The notes: a model not told the origin generated them from the sequence alone. A stretch of DNA of 64,000 bases from JAKSPM01 sp964450645 (GCA_964450645.1 CAYVEB010000001.1:1-64000); one strand, 5' to 3'. Shown: positions 46,367 through 56,742, numbered from the stretch's first letter. A program made the numbers and translations.

Positions 46367-47419
46367 TTACAATTTAACAAGGTGCTTGTAACACCACGAA
46401 AATATAAAAACGGCGGGCAGCTGCAGCACAAGGAGCCACACAAGGATAAACAACGCATAGTGCGGCATATACACAACATTATGCAAATAGCGAATAAAAA
46501 TACTATGAAGCAGCCAAAGCCACACAGAATGTGCCCCAACCCAGCCAATTATCCGGTGATACACGTCACTTTTTATCAATTTGTTTATCGCTAGCGCAGA
46601 AAACGCAAACAGCGGAACTAAATAGTAATCTTGATATAATATGCTAATATAACCTCTCAAATACGCAAAAGATACAACCGAAGCAAGGATCACGCTTATT
46701 GCAAGTAAACTTGCAATAGGTTTATTCTTATTCTCTAACCACTTCAAAAATCTATTAGGCAAATTATATTTGGAACAGTAATAGCCCAAAAGGAAATTTG
46801 GAAAATAAATTGTGAACTCATTTATTTTTATAAAAATCGTGGATAACGCTCCGCCTGTTTGGTCGGCAAACCATTTGCAGAAAACTGCTGTAATAACAGT
46901 CCCGGCCAAAATGATCGTATCCCATAGTTTCCCTTTTGAAAGTACCGGGGCAAGTATGGCAAACGCGACCATAACTTCAGCATACAGCAAAACAAACCAC
47001 CAAGACCCACAATACGAAGTGTTAAGCGCTAATAAATTTTTTATGAATTCCATCAAATTAAATGAGAAGCCATTCGTAAGCCACTTAACAGGAATACATA
47101 CCGCAACCATCACCATCCACATTTTGATATACAGGGAGAAAACTCTTGCGAAGGTCCGTTTAGGCCCTTTTGCGCTGTAAAACATGCCAATGCCGCTTAA
47201 AAAGAGAAATAGTCCAACACAAATTTGCGCATAAAGGCCAAACCATATTATGACATTCTTGGGAAGCCACGTAGTAAAATAGCTGTATTGCTCCATGCTG
47301 CCAAATAAATGGTGTATAAACATTAAAAGCAATGCATATCCCTTTAACTCTACGGTATCCTGTTTGGTATACTCTGTGAGGTTCGCAGAATCTATCGTTT
47401 TTCTATTCAAACTGATCAT
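46367..47419 (-). CDS. Acyltransferase 3 family membrane protein
   Basis: A 350-residue membrane acyltransferase with about ten helices. The usual first-helix motif is present in altered form, LKGYALLLMFIHHLFG, with the catalytic His pair. Later segments such as SGIGMFYSAKGPKR and VWLWLLHSIFIRYL follow the family order. It most likely acetylates a sugar of the surface polysaccharide on the outer face of the membrane. The start overlaps the stop of the GT2 gene upstream by four bases, so both are read together. A+T-rich codon use compared with genes left of 45 kb. Confidence 0.85.
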   Translation of the reverse strand: MISLNRKTIDSANLTEYTKQDTVELKGYALLLMFIHHLFGSMEQYSYFTTWLPKNVIIWFGLYAQICVGLFLFLSGIGMFYSAKGPKRTFARVFSLYIKMWMVMVAVCIPVKWLTNGFSFNLMEFIKNLLALNTSYCGSWWFVLLYAEVMVAFAILAPVLSKGKLWDTIILAGTVITAVFCKWFADQTGGALSTIFIKINEFTIYFPNFLLGYYCSKYNLPNRFLKWLENKNKPIASLLAISVILASVVSFAYLRGYISILYQDYYLVPLFAFSALAINKLIKSDVYHRIIGWVGAHSVWLWLLHSIFIRYLHNVVYMPHYALFILVWLLVLQLPAVFIFSWCYKHLVKL

Positions 47420-48432
47420 GGCTCCCCATACCGTTCATCCTCTGCAAAATCATGTTTTTCTTGAATCAACTTATATTTTCGTAATACTCTAAGCACAAAG
47501 GCAATGGGGGGCATTACAGCCTGGTAATAGGTAATACGATTCTGTAATGTTCTCTCCCCCAGTTCCCCCAGATTGGAATACGCTCTGCGTATGAGTTGCC
47601 GATCTCTATGAACGCATCCCAAATTCAAAATTGTGTTCCAATAACCTTTCTCAATGAGCCGATCATATCTTTGGTATTCCACATTATTTTTCACAATTGT
47701 TTTCAATACTTGCTTGCGGATATCCCTATAGCCTTCTGCGTTTTTTAAATCTTTTGCTTTATCGCCTTTTGATAGAGATGACGGCTGCCGCAGATATTCC
47801 ATGAGCGGTTCATCAAGAAAACCGGCTTTCTGATGGTAGGCAAGTGGCAGCAATATCTGAAGGTTTTGGCCAAACCGCGATGGATAAATATTTCTGTCAG
47901 GATAAAAGCCGAACAGATTCTGTGTTCTCACCATATAACTACCCGCCCAATTATTTGTTCTTCCGACAAGCAGATCGTTAAATATATTTTCCCGTGTTTT
48001 TTCTTCGCCATCTTGAACAAACAGCCAACGTCTCTCGCCACATACAACCCAGCCATTCGAACGCACCATCACATACTCTGGGTGTTCATCCAATAATTTT
48101 GCTTTTTTCGCAATTGAACCCGGTAAATAGCAATCATCTGCGTCTATCAGCGTCAAATAAACGCCTGTAACATATTTTAGTCCGGTATTCACCGCGGCGG
48201 CGGGGCCGAAATTCTCTTGAGAAATATATTTTAGGCTCCAGCCTTTCCTATCAAATTTTTCCTTCCAACAGAGAACTTTTTGCTCGCTGCAATCTGTAGA
48301 TCCGTCATTGATTACAATCAATTCAATCGCATCATATTCTTGTGCATACACAGACGCAATTGCCCGGCTAATGAACTTTTCTCCATTATAACATGGAATG
48401 ATAACGCTAACAACATTGGAAGTCACGTTCAT
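47416..48432 (-). CDS. Glycosyltransferase family 2 protein
   Basis: A 338-residue GT-A fold glycosyltransferase. The N-terminus VVSVIIPCYNGEKFISRA, the segment LIVINDGSTD, and the DxD region LIDADDCYLPGS are standard GT2 landmarks. The C-terminal 120 residues are helical and end in two basic amphipathic stretches, likely membrane-peripheral. Donor and acceptor cannot be read from sequence. AAGGAG precedes the ATG by four bases. Flippase upstream by 88 bases, acyltransferase downstream with a 4-base overlap. Confidence 0.9.
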   Translation of the reverse strand: MNVTSNVVSVIIPCYNGEKFISRAIASVYAQEYDAIELIVINDGSTDCSEQKVLCWKEKFDRKGWSLKYISQENFGPAAAVNTGLKYVTGVYLTLIDADDCYLPGSIAKKAKLLDEHPEYVMVRSNGWVVCGERRWLFVQDGEEKTRENIFNDLLVGRTNNWAGSYMVRTQNLFGFYPDRNIYPSRFGQNLQILLPLAYHQKAGFLDEPLMEYLRQPSSLSKGDKAKDLKNAEGYRDIRKQVLKTIVKNNVEYQRYDRLIEKGYWNTILNLGCVHRDRQLIRRAYSNLGELGERTLQNRITYYQAVMPPIAFVLRVLRKYKLIQEKHDFAEDERYGEP

Positions 48433-48520
48433 CTTACTCCTTCTTGTTTACAACGTACAAATTTTCCCGGCAACGATCCGCGGCAAATTATTTTACGTTT
48501 GTGTTGGTACCTGCAAACAA

Positions 48521-50080
48521 TTACTGTCCTTTTTTCATGTGTCCGGCAATCTTATTCCTGATACCTGTAATCAACCGTCTCAGCAGGCCTTTGGCAACCG
48601 CAAATTCCTTTGTCCGGTGAAAGAGCAGGCAATTCAGCGATAATGGAATGGCTGCCGCAATGATAGCTTTACAAAAGAACGTCAAGATCGCAATCGGCGT
48701 ATGGATATAGCTGCATACCCAATAGCCAAGTGCCATATACCCAACTCCCAGTAATAAATAAACAATGTATTTCTTAAAATACTTAATTACCGGCGTATGA
48801 AAAACTTTGCGGTAAATTACAATTGGACGGTACCAATCGGCGGTTAGCACACTGCCGATAATTGTCCCTAAAAACACGCCTGCAATTCCAAAATACTTTG
48901 CCAAAAAGATGGAGGCCACTAAATTGATTGCCGCAAAAGCAAACGGGAGCCAAACTTCCTCCGTATACGTTCCCGCCACCCCTTTAATCGTAATCAAGGG
49001 GATGCGAAGCCCCGTTAAGTAGTTGTTCAGTACAATAATTGCCACCGTTGGTGCGCCGAACAAAAACTCTTTCCCAATCCAAACATCACCTATGAAAGTA
49101 TTATACAGGCAAAATAAACATACTGCCTCAAAGCTGTAGATAAAGAATGAGCAATACAGCAACGCCTCGAATATATCCAGTTTTTTCTGATCTGTCTCAA
49201 TCGCAACGATATTCCCTAAACTCGCTGTCATTCCGGAATACAATGTTGCAATATACCCATTAATTAAATTGCGAATCAGCAAATAATTCGAATAGATGCC
49301 CGTCGCAGCAAGGCTCACCATCTTTGTGATAATCAGGTTATCTGTTGAATTTACCAAATAATCGCCAACTTTTCCAATTAGCAGGGCTCCGATATTTTTC
49401 TGAATTGTCTTTTTTTGTTCAGGCGCTAATTTCTCTTTTGAATAGAAATCTACATTCTTATAGAGCCTGGTGATGATCCGGTTTTGGATAATCATACTGG
49501 CAGTCGAGCAGATAATCTGAGCGCTTATATATAGGATATAACTCTTAGTGATCAGAAGGACAACGATTTGTGTGACCACCGTTACAATTTCCCCCGCGAC
49601 TCCGATAGGAACAATGCGGAATCTCTGATTATCAGAAGCAATCAGCGTAGTTTTATAAGAGAAAAAATAGCCGATCGCAGTATGCGCCAAAAACGCAAAA
49701 TAGGCAAAGTCTGTTCCCGGTGGCTGTTGATCCACCGGAATGAAAAAGTCCAGGAACCAGAATAAACCAAGCCCAGAAACAAGGACAAATATTCCAATTG
49801 CTAAATATGCTTTTCGATACACTGACATCAAAGCGCTTACAGTTTTATAGTCTTTCTGCGCTAACGGCTTGTATAAGCTGAAACCGATAATTGTGGAGAT
49901 TCCCAATTCAGAAATTGTCAAAAAGCCTAAGACGTTATTAAGCAGACCGGACAGCCCCAGGTACTCCGCTCCCAATGTAGATATAAAAACTGTTCTGGAG
50001 ATAAATCCCAATAAAGATGAAACAATTGTATTTGCAAAAGAGTAAATAATATTTTTTGTTGATTTTTCTAAGCGTGACAT
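48521..50080 (-). CDS. Polysaccharide flippase (Wzx-like, MOP superfamily)
   Basis: A 519-residue membrane protein with about 12-14 helices. It starts KNIIYSFANTIVSSLLGFISRTVFI, followed by LGAEYLGLSGLLNNVLGFL, both typical of Gram-positive O-unit flippases. It moves lipid-linked repeat units to the outer face. The presence of a flippase suggests a Wzx/Wzy-type route, but no polymerase was found in the window. GGAGAAAA overlaps the stop codon of the broken Fe-S gene upstream. Confidence 0.92.
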   Translation of the reverse strand: MSRLEKSTKNIIYSFANTIVSSLLGFISRTVFISTLGAEYLGLSGLLNNVLGFLTISELGISTIIGFSLYKPLAQKDYKTVSALMSVYRKAYLAIGIFVLVSGLGLFWFLDFFIPVDQQPPGTDFAYFAFLAHTAIGYFFSYKTTLIASDNQRFRIVPIGVAGEIVTVVTQIVVLLITKSYILYISAQIICSTASMIIQNRIITRLYKNVDFYSKEKLAPEQKKTIQKNIGALLIGKVGDYLVNSTDNLIITKMVSLAATGIYSNYLLIRNLINGYIATLYSGMTASLGNIVAIETDQKKLDIFEALLYCSFFIYSFEAVCLFCLYNTFIGDVWIGKEFLFGAPTVAIIVLNNYLTGLRIPLITIKGVAGTYTEEVWLPFAFAAINLVASIFLAKYFGIAGVFLGTIIGSVLTADWYRPIVIYRKVFHTPVIKYFKKYIVYLLLGVGYMALGYWVCSYIHTPIAILTFFCKAIIAAAIPLSLNCLLFHRTKEFAVAKGLLRRLITGIRNKIAGHMKKGQ

Positions 50081-50088
50081 TTTTTCTC

Positions 50089-51249
50089 CTATTTTAAATA
50101 CCTTTTTATTCTCCTAATACTGCTTTGTAATCTTTTTCGGATTCCGACCGTATCCGGCACCGACATCACCGCATCCGCGACTGTCATACGCTGCCATTTT
50201 TAAAAAAAGATCTTTCGAGCTTTTGTCTTTTCTACCGATTTGACGAAACACAGATTCCCACAGGCAATTTCATCCGCAGTCGCAGGGCAAAGAACCAGCT
50301 TATTTGCGGCTTTTTCCATAGCCATTTCCCCTTTTTGACTATGCACAATTACCGCGGAAACTCCATCGCGATGATCCATATCCGGATGAAACGTTTTAAT
50401 TCCCCAGAAATCTCCTAATGTTATATCGCTGCATCTCGATATGCCCTTCAATTTGCACGCATAACATGACGGTCGGATATAATAATTTTCAATAAATCCT
50501 TTTATATAAGGGCTTTCCCCATACCGCTCCTATATGAGTGTACCATCACTCGCCTTATAATCAAGGGTAACATCTGAAATTCCTCTGGATTTGTTGCGGA
50601 AAGACATCTCCACGATTTTACATCCGGGTTTTAATTCCTTGAGATACCTCTCCCAAACCTTTGGTGAACTCACGCCATGGCATATGAGATCCACACACAA
50701 AAGATTCTCGTAGTCCCTTTTCAAATAGTTTTTTAGGCCCGCAACCTGACAGGCCGTACCCGAAAAAAGCACCTTTTTTCCATCCATCAGGAACCGTCGA
50801 ATCTCAGAATATACATTACCGATTCTACTTTGCACATATTTAGAGCCTTTCAGCCTTTTCAGTTCCTCATACGAGGTGATGCACAGATGATTTACTTGCA
50901 TTGCTTCATCAAACGCCGCGCCACAGACAACGCCTTCCTCCGCAAGTACGTCTCTGGCTAAGATCGCAAAAACACCTCCCGAACTGCTGGTTTTGTGTTC
51001 TTCCGGATCCTTTGCATAACAGGCGTACGCTTGGGTCAGCGTCTGGTCATCCGGCTTATTTGCAAATGGACATACTGTTGCGCATAAACCGCACCGGACG
51101 CAGGTATCCGCATGAACCTCAGGGTACCAAAATCCCTCCGCATCCTGTCGCATAGAAATCGCATGAACCGGGCAGCAATTGTAACACGCATAGCACCCGC
51201 AACAATCTTGTTTGTTTTTAATTTGAATCGGGCTCCGACGAGTATTCAA
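50089..51249 (-). pseudogene. Coenzyme F420 hydrogenase/dehydrogenase beta-subunit-like Fe-S protein with two in-frame stops
   Basis: The frame from TTG 51249 (GAGGAG upstream) encodes two 4Fe-4S motifs (CCGCYACYNCCP and CVRCGLCATVCPF), then SSSGGVFAILARDVL and CHGVSSPKVWERYL of the FrhB/FpoF-like family. A TAG at 50530-50532 interrupts it. The same frame continues with ERYGESPYIKGF, RPSCYACKLKG and DITLGDFWGI, which are clearly family sequence. It meets a TAA at 50200-50202, then reads on as KWQRMTVADAVMSVPD to a TAG at 50089, directly at the flippase ribosome site. Intact, it would be about 386 residues. Two single-base nonsense changes fit best. Such proteins pair with the pyruvyltransferase upstream in many capsule clusters. 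Confidence 0.82.
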
Positions 51250-51261
51250 AACAGTTTCTCC

Positions 51262-52437
51262 TCACTGGTTATTTACATCTAATTTACGCAGTTCGATTGC
51301 AGCCGCGCGCGCCGTATTCATGAGTGCGGGCAATACATGTTGCAGCCTGTGTTTAATTTGCATTTCCCTCGCCTGTAACCACACAAAAGCATTTAACATC
51401 TGCGTAGGATCATCTAGCGCCTGCACTGGCACCACATAATTGTCCTCTGTCCCAAACAAATCCCGTGCGATTCCCTTGGATTTCACAGAATATCCAGCCA
51501 CCACCGTAGGTACACATGTCGAATACGCCGCAATCGTCGAATGGGTTCTGGCGCCCACGAAAAAGCGGCACTGAGAAATAATATACTTCAACTCCATGCA
51601 GTTATGGTCTTCTATAAAGGCGATCCGATTTGTATGTTTATATCGTTCGTAAAGCCTGGAATGTGGGCATCTATCATCATTTTCCTCCCACACAACATGC
51701 GGAATGAGCGCCACGTTCATATCTGTTTGGTCCAGGATGTAATCCAGTAACGTGATATAATTTTCCCATGTCATCCCCGGTTTCGTTTCATTTTTTATTA
51801 CCATTGGGCTTAAATTGATCCCAACTGTATTCCCCGGTATAAAATTATTTGGTAACTCGGTCTTCTGCTGGTCCAGCACGAATGCCGGATCAGCAACCAA
51901 TACAGTATTTGGATTGATTGATTGAAGCGTTTTATAAGTAATGGTTTCCCGCGCTGTAATCAAATCGTAGCGTGCCAAATCGGCGGCGATCTCTTGGCGC
52001 GCCGCCACTTCCGGTTCCACAGAGCAGCCCCACAGTACGGTCTTTGCCCCTCTGCCTTTCAGCATATCATGCAGCATAACATATTCATTCACATTGGCAT
52101 AACAGTAATTGTCTCCGCCAATGGAAATCGCAATATCCCCCCTGCCCAGATGGGCGAATGTTTCTTTATACCGTAGCCTTTCCATCGGAATATAATCTTT
52201 TTTTATTTTTAGTGCAGCATATGCTTTTAAAAAGTCAAAACTTTTTTTGTTCAGTTTTGCGCTCGTATCTTTAAGGATCCTGCAAATTTTGTCTGTGCCA
52301 TAACGTACATCCTCTTCAGGACTCGATGAGATCAGGATTACATCGTCCCTTTCAAGAATTTGAATCGTTGACCGCACAATTGCTTCACAGCCATGATTGC
52401 CGCTGCCGCCGTGCGCATATAAAAACACCTTTGACAT
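51262..52437 (-). CDS. Polysaccharide pyruvyl transferase family protein
   Basis: A 391-residue protein of the CsaB/WcaK-type family, which adds ketal-linked pyruvate from PEP to sugars. The N-terminal nucleotide-like loop is YAHGGSGNHGCEAIVR. The centre has SIGGDNYCY and VLWGCSVEPE, and the C-terminal part FVGARTHSTIAAYS with the conserved GxRxH. GGAGGACG precedes the start. It lies 12 bases ahead of the broken F420-type gene. Negative charge on the polysaccharide is the likely result. Confidence 0.88.
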   Translation of the reverse strand: MSKVFLYAHGGSGNHGCEAIVRSTIQILERDDVILISSSPEEDVRYGTDKICRILKDTSAKLNKKSFDFLKAYAALKIKKDYIPMERLRYKETFAHLGRGDIAISIGGDNYCYANVNEYVMLHDMLKGRGAKTVLWGCSVEPEVAARQEIAADLARYDLITARETITYKTLQSINPNTVLVADPAFVLDQQKTELPNNFIPGNTVGINLSPMVIKNETKPGMTWENYITLLDYILDQTDMNVALIPHVVWEENDDRCPHSRLYERYKHTNRIAFIEDHNCMELKYIISQCRFFVGARTHSTIAAYSTCVPTVVAGYSVKSKGIARDLFGTEDNYVVPVQALDDPTQMLNAFVWLQAREMQIKHRLQHVLPALMNTARAAAIELRKLDVNNQ

Positions 52438-52470
52438 CTTCGTCCTCCAAATGCAGCGCTTTTCTTATGT

Positions 52471-53487
52471 TCAATGAAAAATGTTCGCATAAACGTAATA
52501 GAGCCACGAAACAAAATTTATCCGATTGCATCTAAGAAACAGCCTGATCCATGCAAAATAGGGATTTCTGGGATGGAACCCGCAGAAATACTCTTGTCTT
52601 TTCTTGCTGGAAAATGCCCTATTCACGATTTCCGAAATATGCTGTATTTTTTCGCCTTTGATCTCTCTAAGTATTGTGCCATGGATGAGTTGGAATCTAT
52701 ACTCTTTCGCCACTATATTTTCAAAATCGTAATTTGCATGATAAATTGATCGATATTTTTCATATATCGTCTCAATGTATTCAAATATTTTGGGGTCATG
52801 CTCCTTACTCAAAGAACCCGGTGTGTCCCGATAATTATAGTAATTTCCATCAAGGCATACTAGCGAATTCACATATTGCATATATTCAACTGTAAAAATT
52901 CCATCCTCCCACAGATGAATGGATGGATCGAATCTGATTCCATTTTCGCGGATGATATCGGTTTTGTAGAGTTTATTCCAAATCCATGTTGGTAAGTATG
53001 CATCATCCATTGGTTTAATATGTACCATCCGCGAGATGATATCCTCGTAAATCGTTTTTCGATCAATCGGCTGCATTTTCGGCAAACAATGCATACTTCC
53101 CCGTAACACTCCCCCTTCTTTTGATGTGAAAACATAGCCAAACTCAATTAAATCCGGCTCCCATTTTTCTATTGCCTGCATTGCATCTGAGTATAGAGAA
53201 TCACTGAGCCAGTCATCGCTGTCTATAAATGAAACCCAATTTCCAGCAGCTTTTTCCAATCCTACATTTCTTGCCTTTGAAACGCCGCCGTTTTTCTGGT
53301 GTATGACAACAACTCTTGCATCATTTTTCGCCCACTCATCACATATATCTCCCGATTTGTCTGTACTTCCATCATCTACCAAAATCAACTCTATGTTTTT
53401 GTACGTTTGGGTTAAAATGCTCTGTATACATTGATTCAAATATTTTTCTTTATTATACACTGGCACAATCACAGAAATCTTATCCAT
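52471..53487 (-). CDS. Glycosyltransferase family 2 protein
   Basis: A 338-residue GT2 enzyme. DKISVIVPVYNKEKYLNQC, then LILVDDGSTDKSG and FIDSDDWLS give donor and metal sites. It has the EpsJ/WaaV-like layout with WEDGIFTVEYMQYV, in which the conserved E-D pair is near the catalytic base. The C-terminus carries a hydrophobic stretch, WIRLFLRCN. Sugar unknown. GGAGAGAGG precedes the ATG. It is separated by 33 bases from the pyruvyltransferase downstream. Confidence 0.9.
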   Translation of the reverse strand: MDKISVIVPVYNKEKYLNQCIQSILTQTYKNIELILVDDGSTDKSGDICDEWAKNDARVVVIHQKNGGVSKARNVGLEKAAGNWVSFIDSDDWLSDSLYSDAMQAIEKWEPDLIEFGYVFTSKEGGVLRGSMHCLPKMQPIDRKTIYEDIISRMVHIKPMDDAYLPTWIWNKLYKTDIIRENGIRFDPSIHLWEDGIFTVEYMQYVNSLVCLDGNYYNYRDTPGSLSKEHDPKIFEYIETIYEKYRSIYHANYDFENIVAKEYRFQLIHGTILREIKGEKIQHISEIVNRAFSSKKRQEYFCGFHPRNPYFAWIRLFLRCNRINFVSWLYYVYANIFH

Positions 53488-53527
53488 TTAACCTCTCTCC
53501 ATTGATTCTTCGATTATATTTCCCGTA

Positions 53528-54451
53528 TTATCCAATAAAATCTATTCGGAAGGCAAATAAGAAGTAAAGTAGTTTCTCTTTCCACGGAAAAGCACTACAC
53601 CTCAGAATACAGGCAATGTGTTTTCGAAATAGAAGGCGGGCCTTTTTCATAAACAGCTTTGCCTGTTCGTCTGAATTTTTAATGAGCGGAATCACATATT
53701 GCATCAGATGGGACAAGGTAATATACATACAACTCGCGGACAAATCCGGGTGATTTTTAATAAACTGCATTAACATCTCTGTCGCCGTGATGATATCTAC
53801 AGACGGTGCTTTCATAAGCTGGCTCATAGCGCCAGTCGCGTTTTGGATGTAGCGATACTGCGTACGATTCGTAATCGCAACTTTTTCCACCCGATCAAAC
53901 GTATCTTTTACAAATAAAATATCCTCGTATGCCTTTAACGGGGGAAAAGCTGCCGACTGGAGAATTTTTCTGTAAAAAATTTTCCCGCACGGGCCAGAGT
54001 TTATGTCTTCCCTTGTCAAGAGTAAATTTAGCGCCATTGTTCGGCTTAAAATTGTCTCTTCGTGTGTAAAGCAGCGTGTTTGAACGCCATTTTGAAGTAC
54101 AACAACATCGCAAACAGCTATATCGCAACCGGTCTGCACGCAGGTGTTTAAAAGAACTGAAAAATACTCCGGTCCAATTTCATCATCGGCATCCAAAAAT
54201 ACAACATATTCTCCCCCGGCTTTTTTCATGCCAAGATTTCTTGCTGCGGATACGCCGCTATTTTGCTGATGGAATACGCGAATGCGCCGGTCCCGTTCTG
54301 CTGCCGCATCGCAGATTGCTGCTGAACGATCTGTGCTGCCATCATCAATTAAAAGAATTTCATAATCCTTTTCCGTCTGCGCAGCCAGGCATTCCAACAT
54401 AATTGGCAAACGTTCGGCAGCGTTATAAACTGGTATGATGACTGAAATCAC
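53528..54451 (-). CDS. Glycosyltransferase family 2 protein
   Basis: A 307-residue GT2 enzyme that starts at a GTG (54449-54451) with GGAAGG upstream. ISVIIPVYNAAERLPIML, LLIDDGSTDRSA, FLDADDEIG and YEDILFVKDTFDR are the conserved blocks. Its 5' end overlaps the 3' end of the next GT2 gene by 29 bases, which indicates tight operon packing. The C-terminus ends in an aromatic stretch (LLYFLFAFRIDF) that may attach it to the membrane. Confidence 0.9.
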   Translation of the reverse strand: MISVIIPVYNAAERLPIMLECLAAQTEKDYEILLIDDGSTDRSAAICDAAAERDRRIRVFHQQNSGVSAARNLGMKKAGGEYVVFLDADDEIGPEYFSVLLNTCVQTGCDIAVCDVVVLQNGVQTRCFTHEETILSRTMALNLLLTREDINSGPCGKIFYRKILQSAAFPPLKAYEDILFVKDTFDRVEKVAITNRTQYRYIQNATGAMSQLMKAPSVDIITATEMLMQFIKNHPDLSASCMYITLSHLMQYVIPLIKNSDEQAKLFMKKARLLFRKHIACILRCSAFPWKEKLLYFLFAFRIDFIG

Positions 54452-55436
54452 GTTTAACCTTCCTTATCAATCGATAGCCCACGAGTGTTAATTTTGCTAG
54501 ATGGCGGGCTTTATGTCTTACTGTCCATAAGAACCACTTTTTTAAAAATCCGTTTCCATATAACCGCACATAAGTGCGTTGGTACAGCGAATACACAGCG
54601 TTAAATCTTTCATAAAACATTGGAACAGGGCTGTGAAACAGTGTAAGGTATATATAGTTGCAGATCAAATCATTTACAATTTGCCGGTTCTCCCCGGAAT
54701 AAGCATCCATCCGTTCTAAAAAAGATTTATACCTCAAATTGATTCGCAGTTGCGCGAAATAATCAATTGCATCATCCGGGAGCAGCATCGACGAATTTTC
54801 CGCCGCCTGACGGTAATAGTAAAAGCATTTATCATCAAAATAAATCCTCTGAACCGCTGGATACAGTCTCACGTAAAAGTCAAAATCCTCAGCCAGCCGC
54901 AGGGATTCATCAAAGTAAATTCCAACCGCGAGAGAAGCTGGAAACAGTTTTGCACAGCACCAGCCAAAGACGCCAAACGTCTTTTGCAGGCATGCAAATT
55001 TTGGCAAAAGCTCCCGCATCTCGTAGGTGCCATTTAACGGGTACCGAAACTCCTTGGAGCTGTCGCTTGCATCCCATGTTTGCAAAAAACCGCTAATAAC
55101 CATATCCACGTTGTGGTCAACTAAGCATGTATAAAGGTTTTGCAAATAGTCCCGGTGAATCCCATCATCCCCGTCAATAAATGTTAAATACTTACCCTTC
55201 GCCTGCCTTAACCCAAAATTTCGCGCATGTGATACGCCGCCATTATCAATATGGAACACTCGGAAGCGGTCATCTCTCTCGGCAAATGCATCACATACCC
55301 CACCCGAACCATCTGTAGAACCATCATCAATCAGGAGGCATTCAAAATCGGTGAAGGACTGTCCTATAACCATATCCAGCAAGACGCCTATATATTTAAT
55401 TTTGTTATACACAGGAATGATAATACTAATTTCCAT
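54423..55436 (-). CDS. Glycosyltransferase family 2 protein
   Basis: A 337-residue GT2 enzyme. The ATG at 55436 is preferred (MEISIIIPVYNKIKY); an in-frame TTG at 55457 would add seven residues. CLLIDDGSTDGSG and FIDGDDGIH mark the active site, with LAEDFDFYVRLY further on. The long helical C-terminus with many Tyr and Arg residues is like enzymes acting on lipid-linked acceptors. Donor sugar unknown. Confidence 0.9.
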   Translation of the reverse strand: MEISIIIPVYNKIKYIGVLLDMVIGQSFTDFECLLIDDGSTDGSGGVCDAFAERDDRFRVFHIDNGGVSHARNFGLRQAKGKYLTFIDGDDGIHRDYLQNLYTCLVDHNVDMVISGFLQTWDASDSSKEFRYPLNGTYEMRELLPKFACLQKTFGVFGWCCAKLFPASLAVGIYFDESLRLAEDFDFYVRLYPAVQRIYFDDKCFYYYRQAAENSSMLLPDDAIDYFAQLRINLRYKSFLERMDAYSGENRQIVNDLICNYIYLTLFHSPVPMFYERFNAVYSLYQRTYVRLYGNGFLKKWFLWTVRHKARHLAKLTLVGYRLIRKVKRDFSHHTSL

Positions 55437-55635
55437 TTCCCGCTCTATCCTCGCCAACCCTGTAATCCCAATTATAATCCTCTATAATTCTTCCCATAGA
55501 CCTCTTAAATGTTCTGGTGCCTGTCATCATCACCTATAGAATCCTCAATTTTCTGCGGAAGGTCTAAAACACAGGTAGGGCAAGCCGATACGCGTCATCC
55601 CTGGAGATAACCACAGATCATACAAGCTTGCCGGC

Positions 55636-56712
55636 TTAACCTTTCCTTGCTTTTCGCAGCATCAGCCGCAGCCCGATTTTATACCGATAGCACCACGTCA
55701 ATAGTTTCAATTTCTTCGGAACAGGCAACTTACGAACAGGCAATCGTTTGAACATTGCACGCACCTTACTGTCATTCAAAATGCGTTTTGCCTGGGCAAG
55801 TTTTTCTTTTTCTGCCAATTGCCTCGTTGCCAAAATACTGCCCACTGCATGATAGACCAAAAACAGCAGCAGCCGATCGAGCTGGTCCGTAAAGTCGTAA
55901 TCCGGCCGGTTCAGGAAAAAGTTTTCCGCCGCATCATACAGTTTTAAAAAGCTCTTCCATTTATCATCTGGGGCAAAGGTATGTGTTATGGATTGCAGAT
56001 TCGTGCAGCAATAGTGATAATAAGCCTGTCCCTTCATGTAGTAAAAAGAATCCGCCATATACATCAACTGCGCGCCAAACAACAGATCCTCCGAGAAACG
56101 TACTCCTTCTACGTAACGCGGGCAAGAATCCTTGTGTTCCATCTGGGTATCGTTCGACGATTTGGCTTGGTTGACTGACCGCCGCTGGCTCTGTCTGCGC
56201 CGAATGAGGCAAAGACAGTTTGTAATTGTCGCCGGATATTCCATATTTTCCATCATGAGTAGATGTGGATAATACTCTTGTTTGAGTTGCTCCTTGCTGT
56301 AAAAACCCGGACGAATATTGTGCGTGTATAATTCTGAACGTCCCTGGTAATCTTTCATACAATCGCACATAACCACATCGCAGTTGTATTGCCGGGCAAC
56401 ATCCATCATAGCCCGATACATATCCGGCTCAACGTAGTCATCGCTATCTACAAACGTAATATAATCGCCCGTTGCCAAATCTAAACCGCTGTTTCTGGCG
56501 GCGGAGACCCCGGCGTTCGTCTTATGCAGCACCTTAATTCGCGGATCTTTCTGCGCATATGCGTCGCAAATCTCCGCGCAACGATCCGGTGAGCCATCAT
56601 CAATCAGGAGTATTTCAAGTTCCTGATACGTCTGCGCTAAAATTGAATCGACGCACCGGTTCAAAAATTTCTCTGTCCGGTAGACTGGGACGATAACACT
56701 AATCAAAGGCAT
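55636..56712 (-). CDS. Glycosyltransferase family 2 protein
   Basis: A 358-residue GT2 enzyme. ISVIVPVYRTEKFLNRC, ILLIDDGSPDRCAE, FVDSDDYVEP and RFSEDLLFGAQLMY form the usual set. Residues 175-200 are an insert rich in Gln, Ser and Arg between the two halves of the fold; this is unusual and may be a variable loop. GGAGG lies about 20 bases before the ATG, with GAGAGG closer. The 180 bases between it and the GT2 at 54423 hold no gene. Confidence 0.88.
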   Translation of the reverse strand: MPLISVIVPVYRTEKFLNRCVDSILAQTYQELEILLIDDGSPDRCAEICDAYAQKDPRIKVLHKTNAGVSAARNSGLDLATGDYITFVDSDDYVEPDMYRAMMDVARQYNCDVVMCDCMKDYQGRSELYTHNIRPGFYSKEQLKQEYYPHLLMMENMEYPATITNCLCLIRRRQSQRRSVNQAKSSNDTQMEHKDSCPRYVEGVRFSEDLLFGAQLMYMADSFYYMKGQAYYHYCCTNLQSITHTFAPDDKWKSFLKLYDAAENFFLNRPDYDFTDQLDRLLLFLVYHAVGSILATRQLAEKEKLAQAKRILNDSKVRAMFKRLPVRKLPVPKKLKLLTWCYRYKIGLRLMLRKARKG

Positions 56713-56742
56713 AGTGCCAACCTCTCTTTTCCTCCTAAAAGC

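Noticed and set aside
46213..46548. A 111-codon minus-strand ORF with Cys-rich hydrophobic start
   Set aside because: It overlaps the acyltransferase 3 gene in another frame and lacks a ribosome site.
50200..51249. Stop-codon recoding in the F420-type gene
   Set aside because: Two different stops are involved, and other genes in the window end normally at such codons; ordinary nonsense mutation is simpler.
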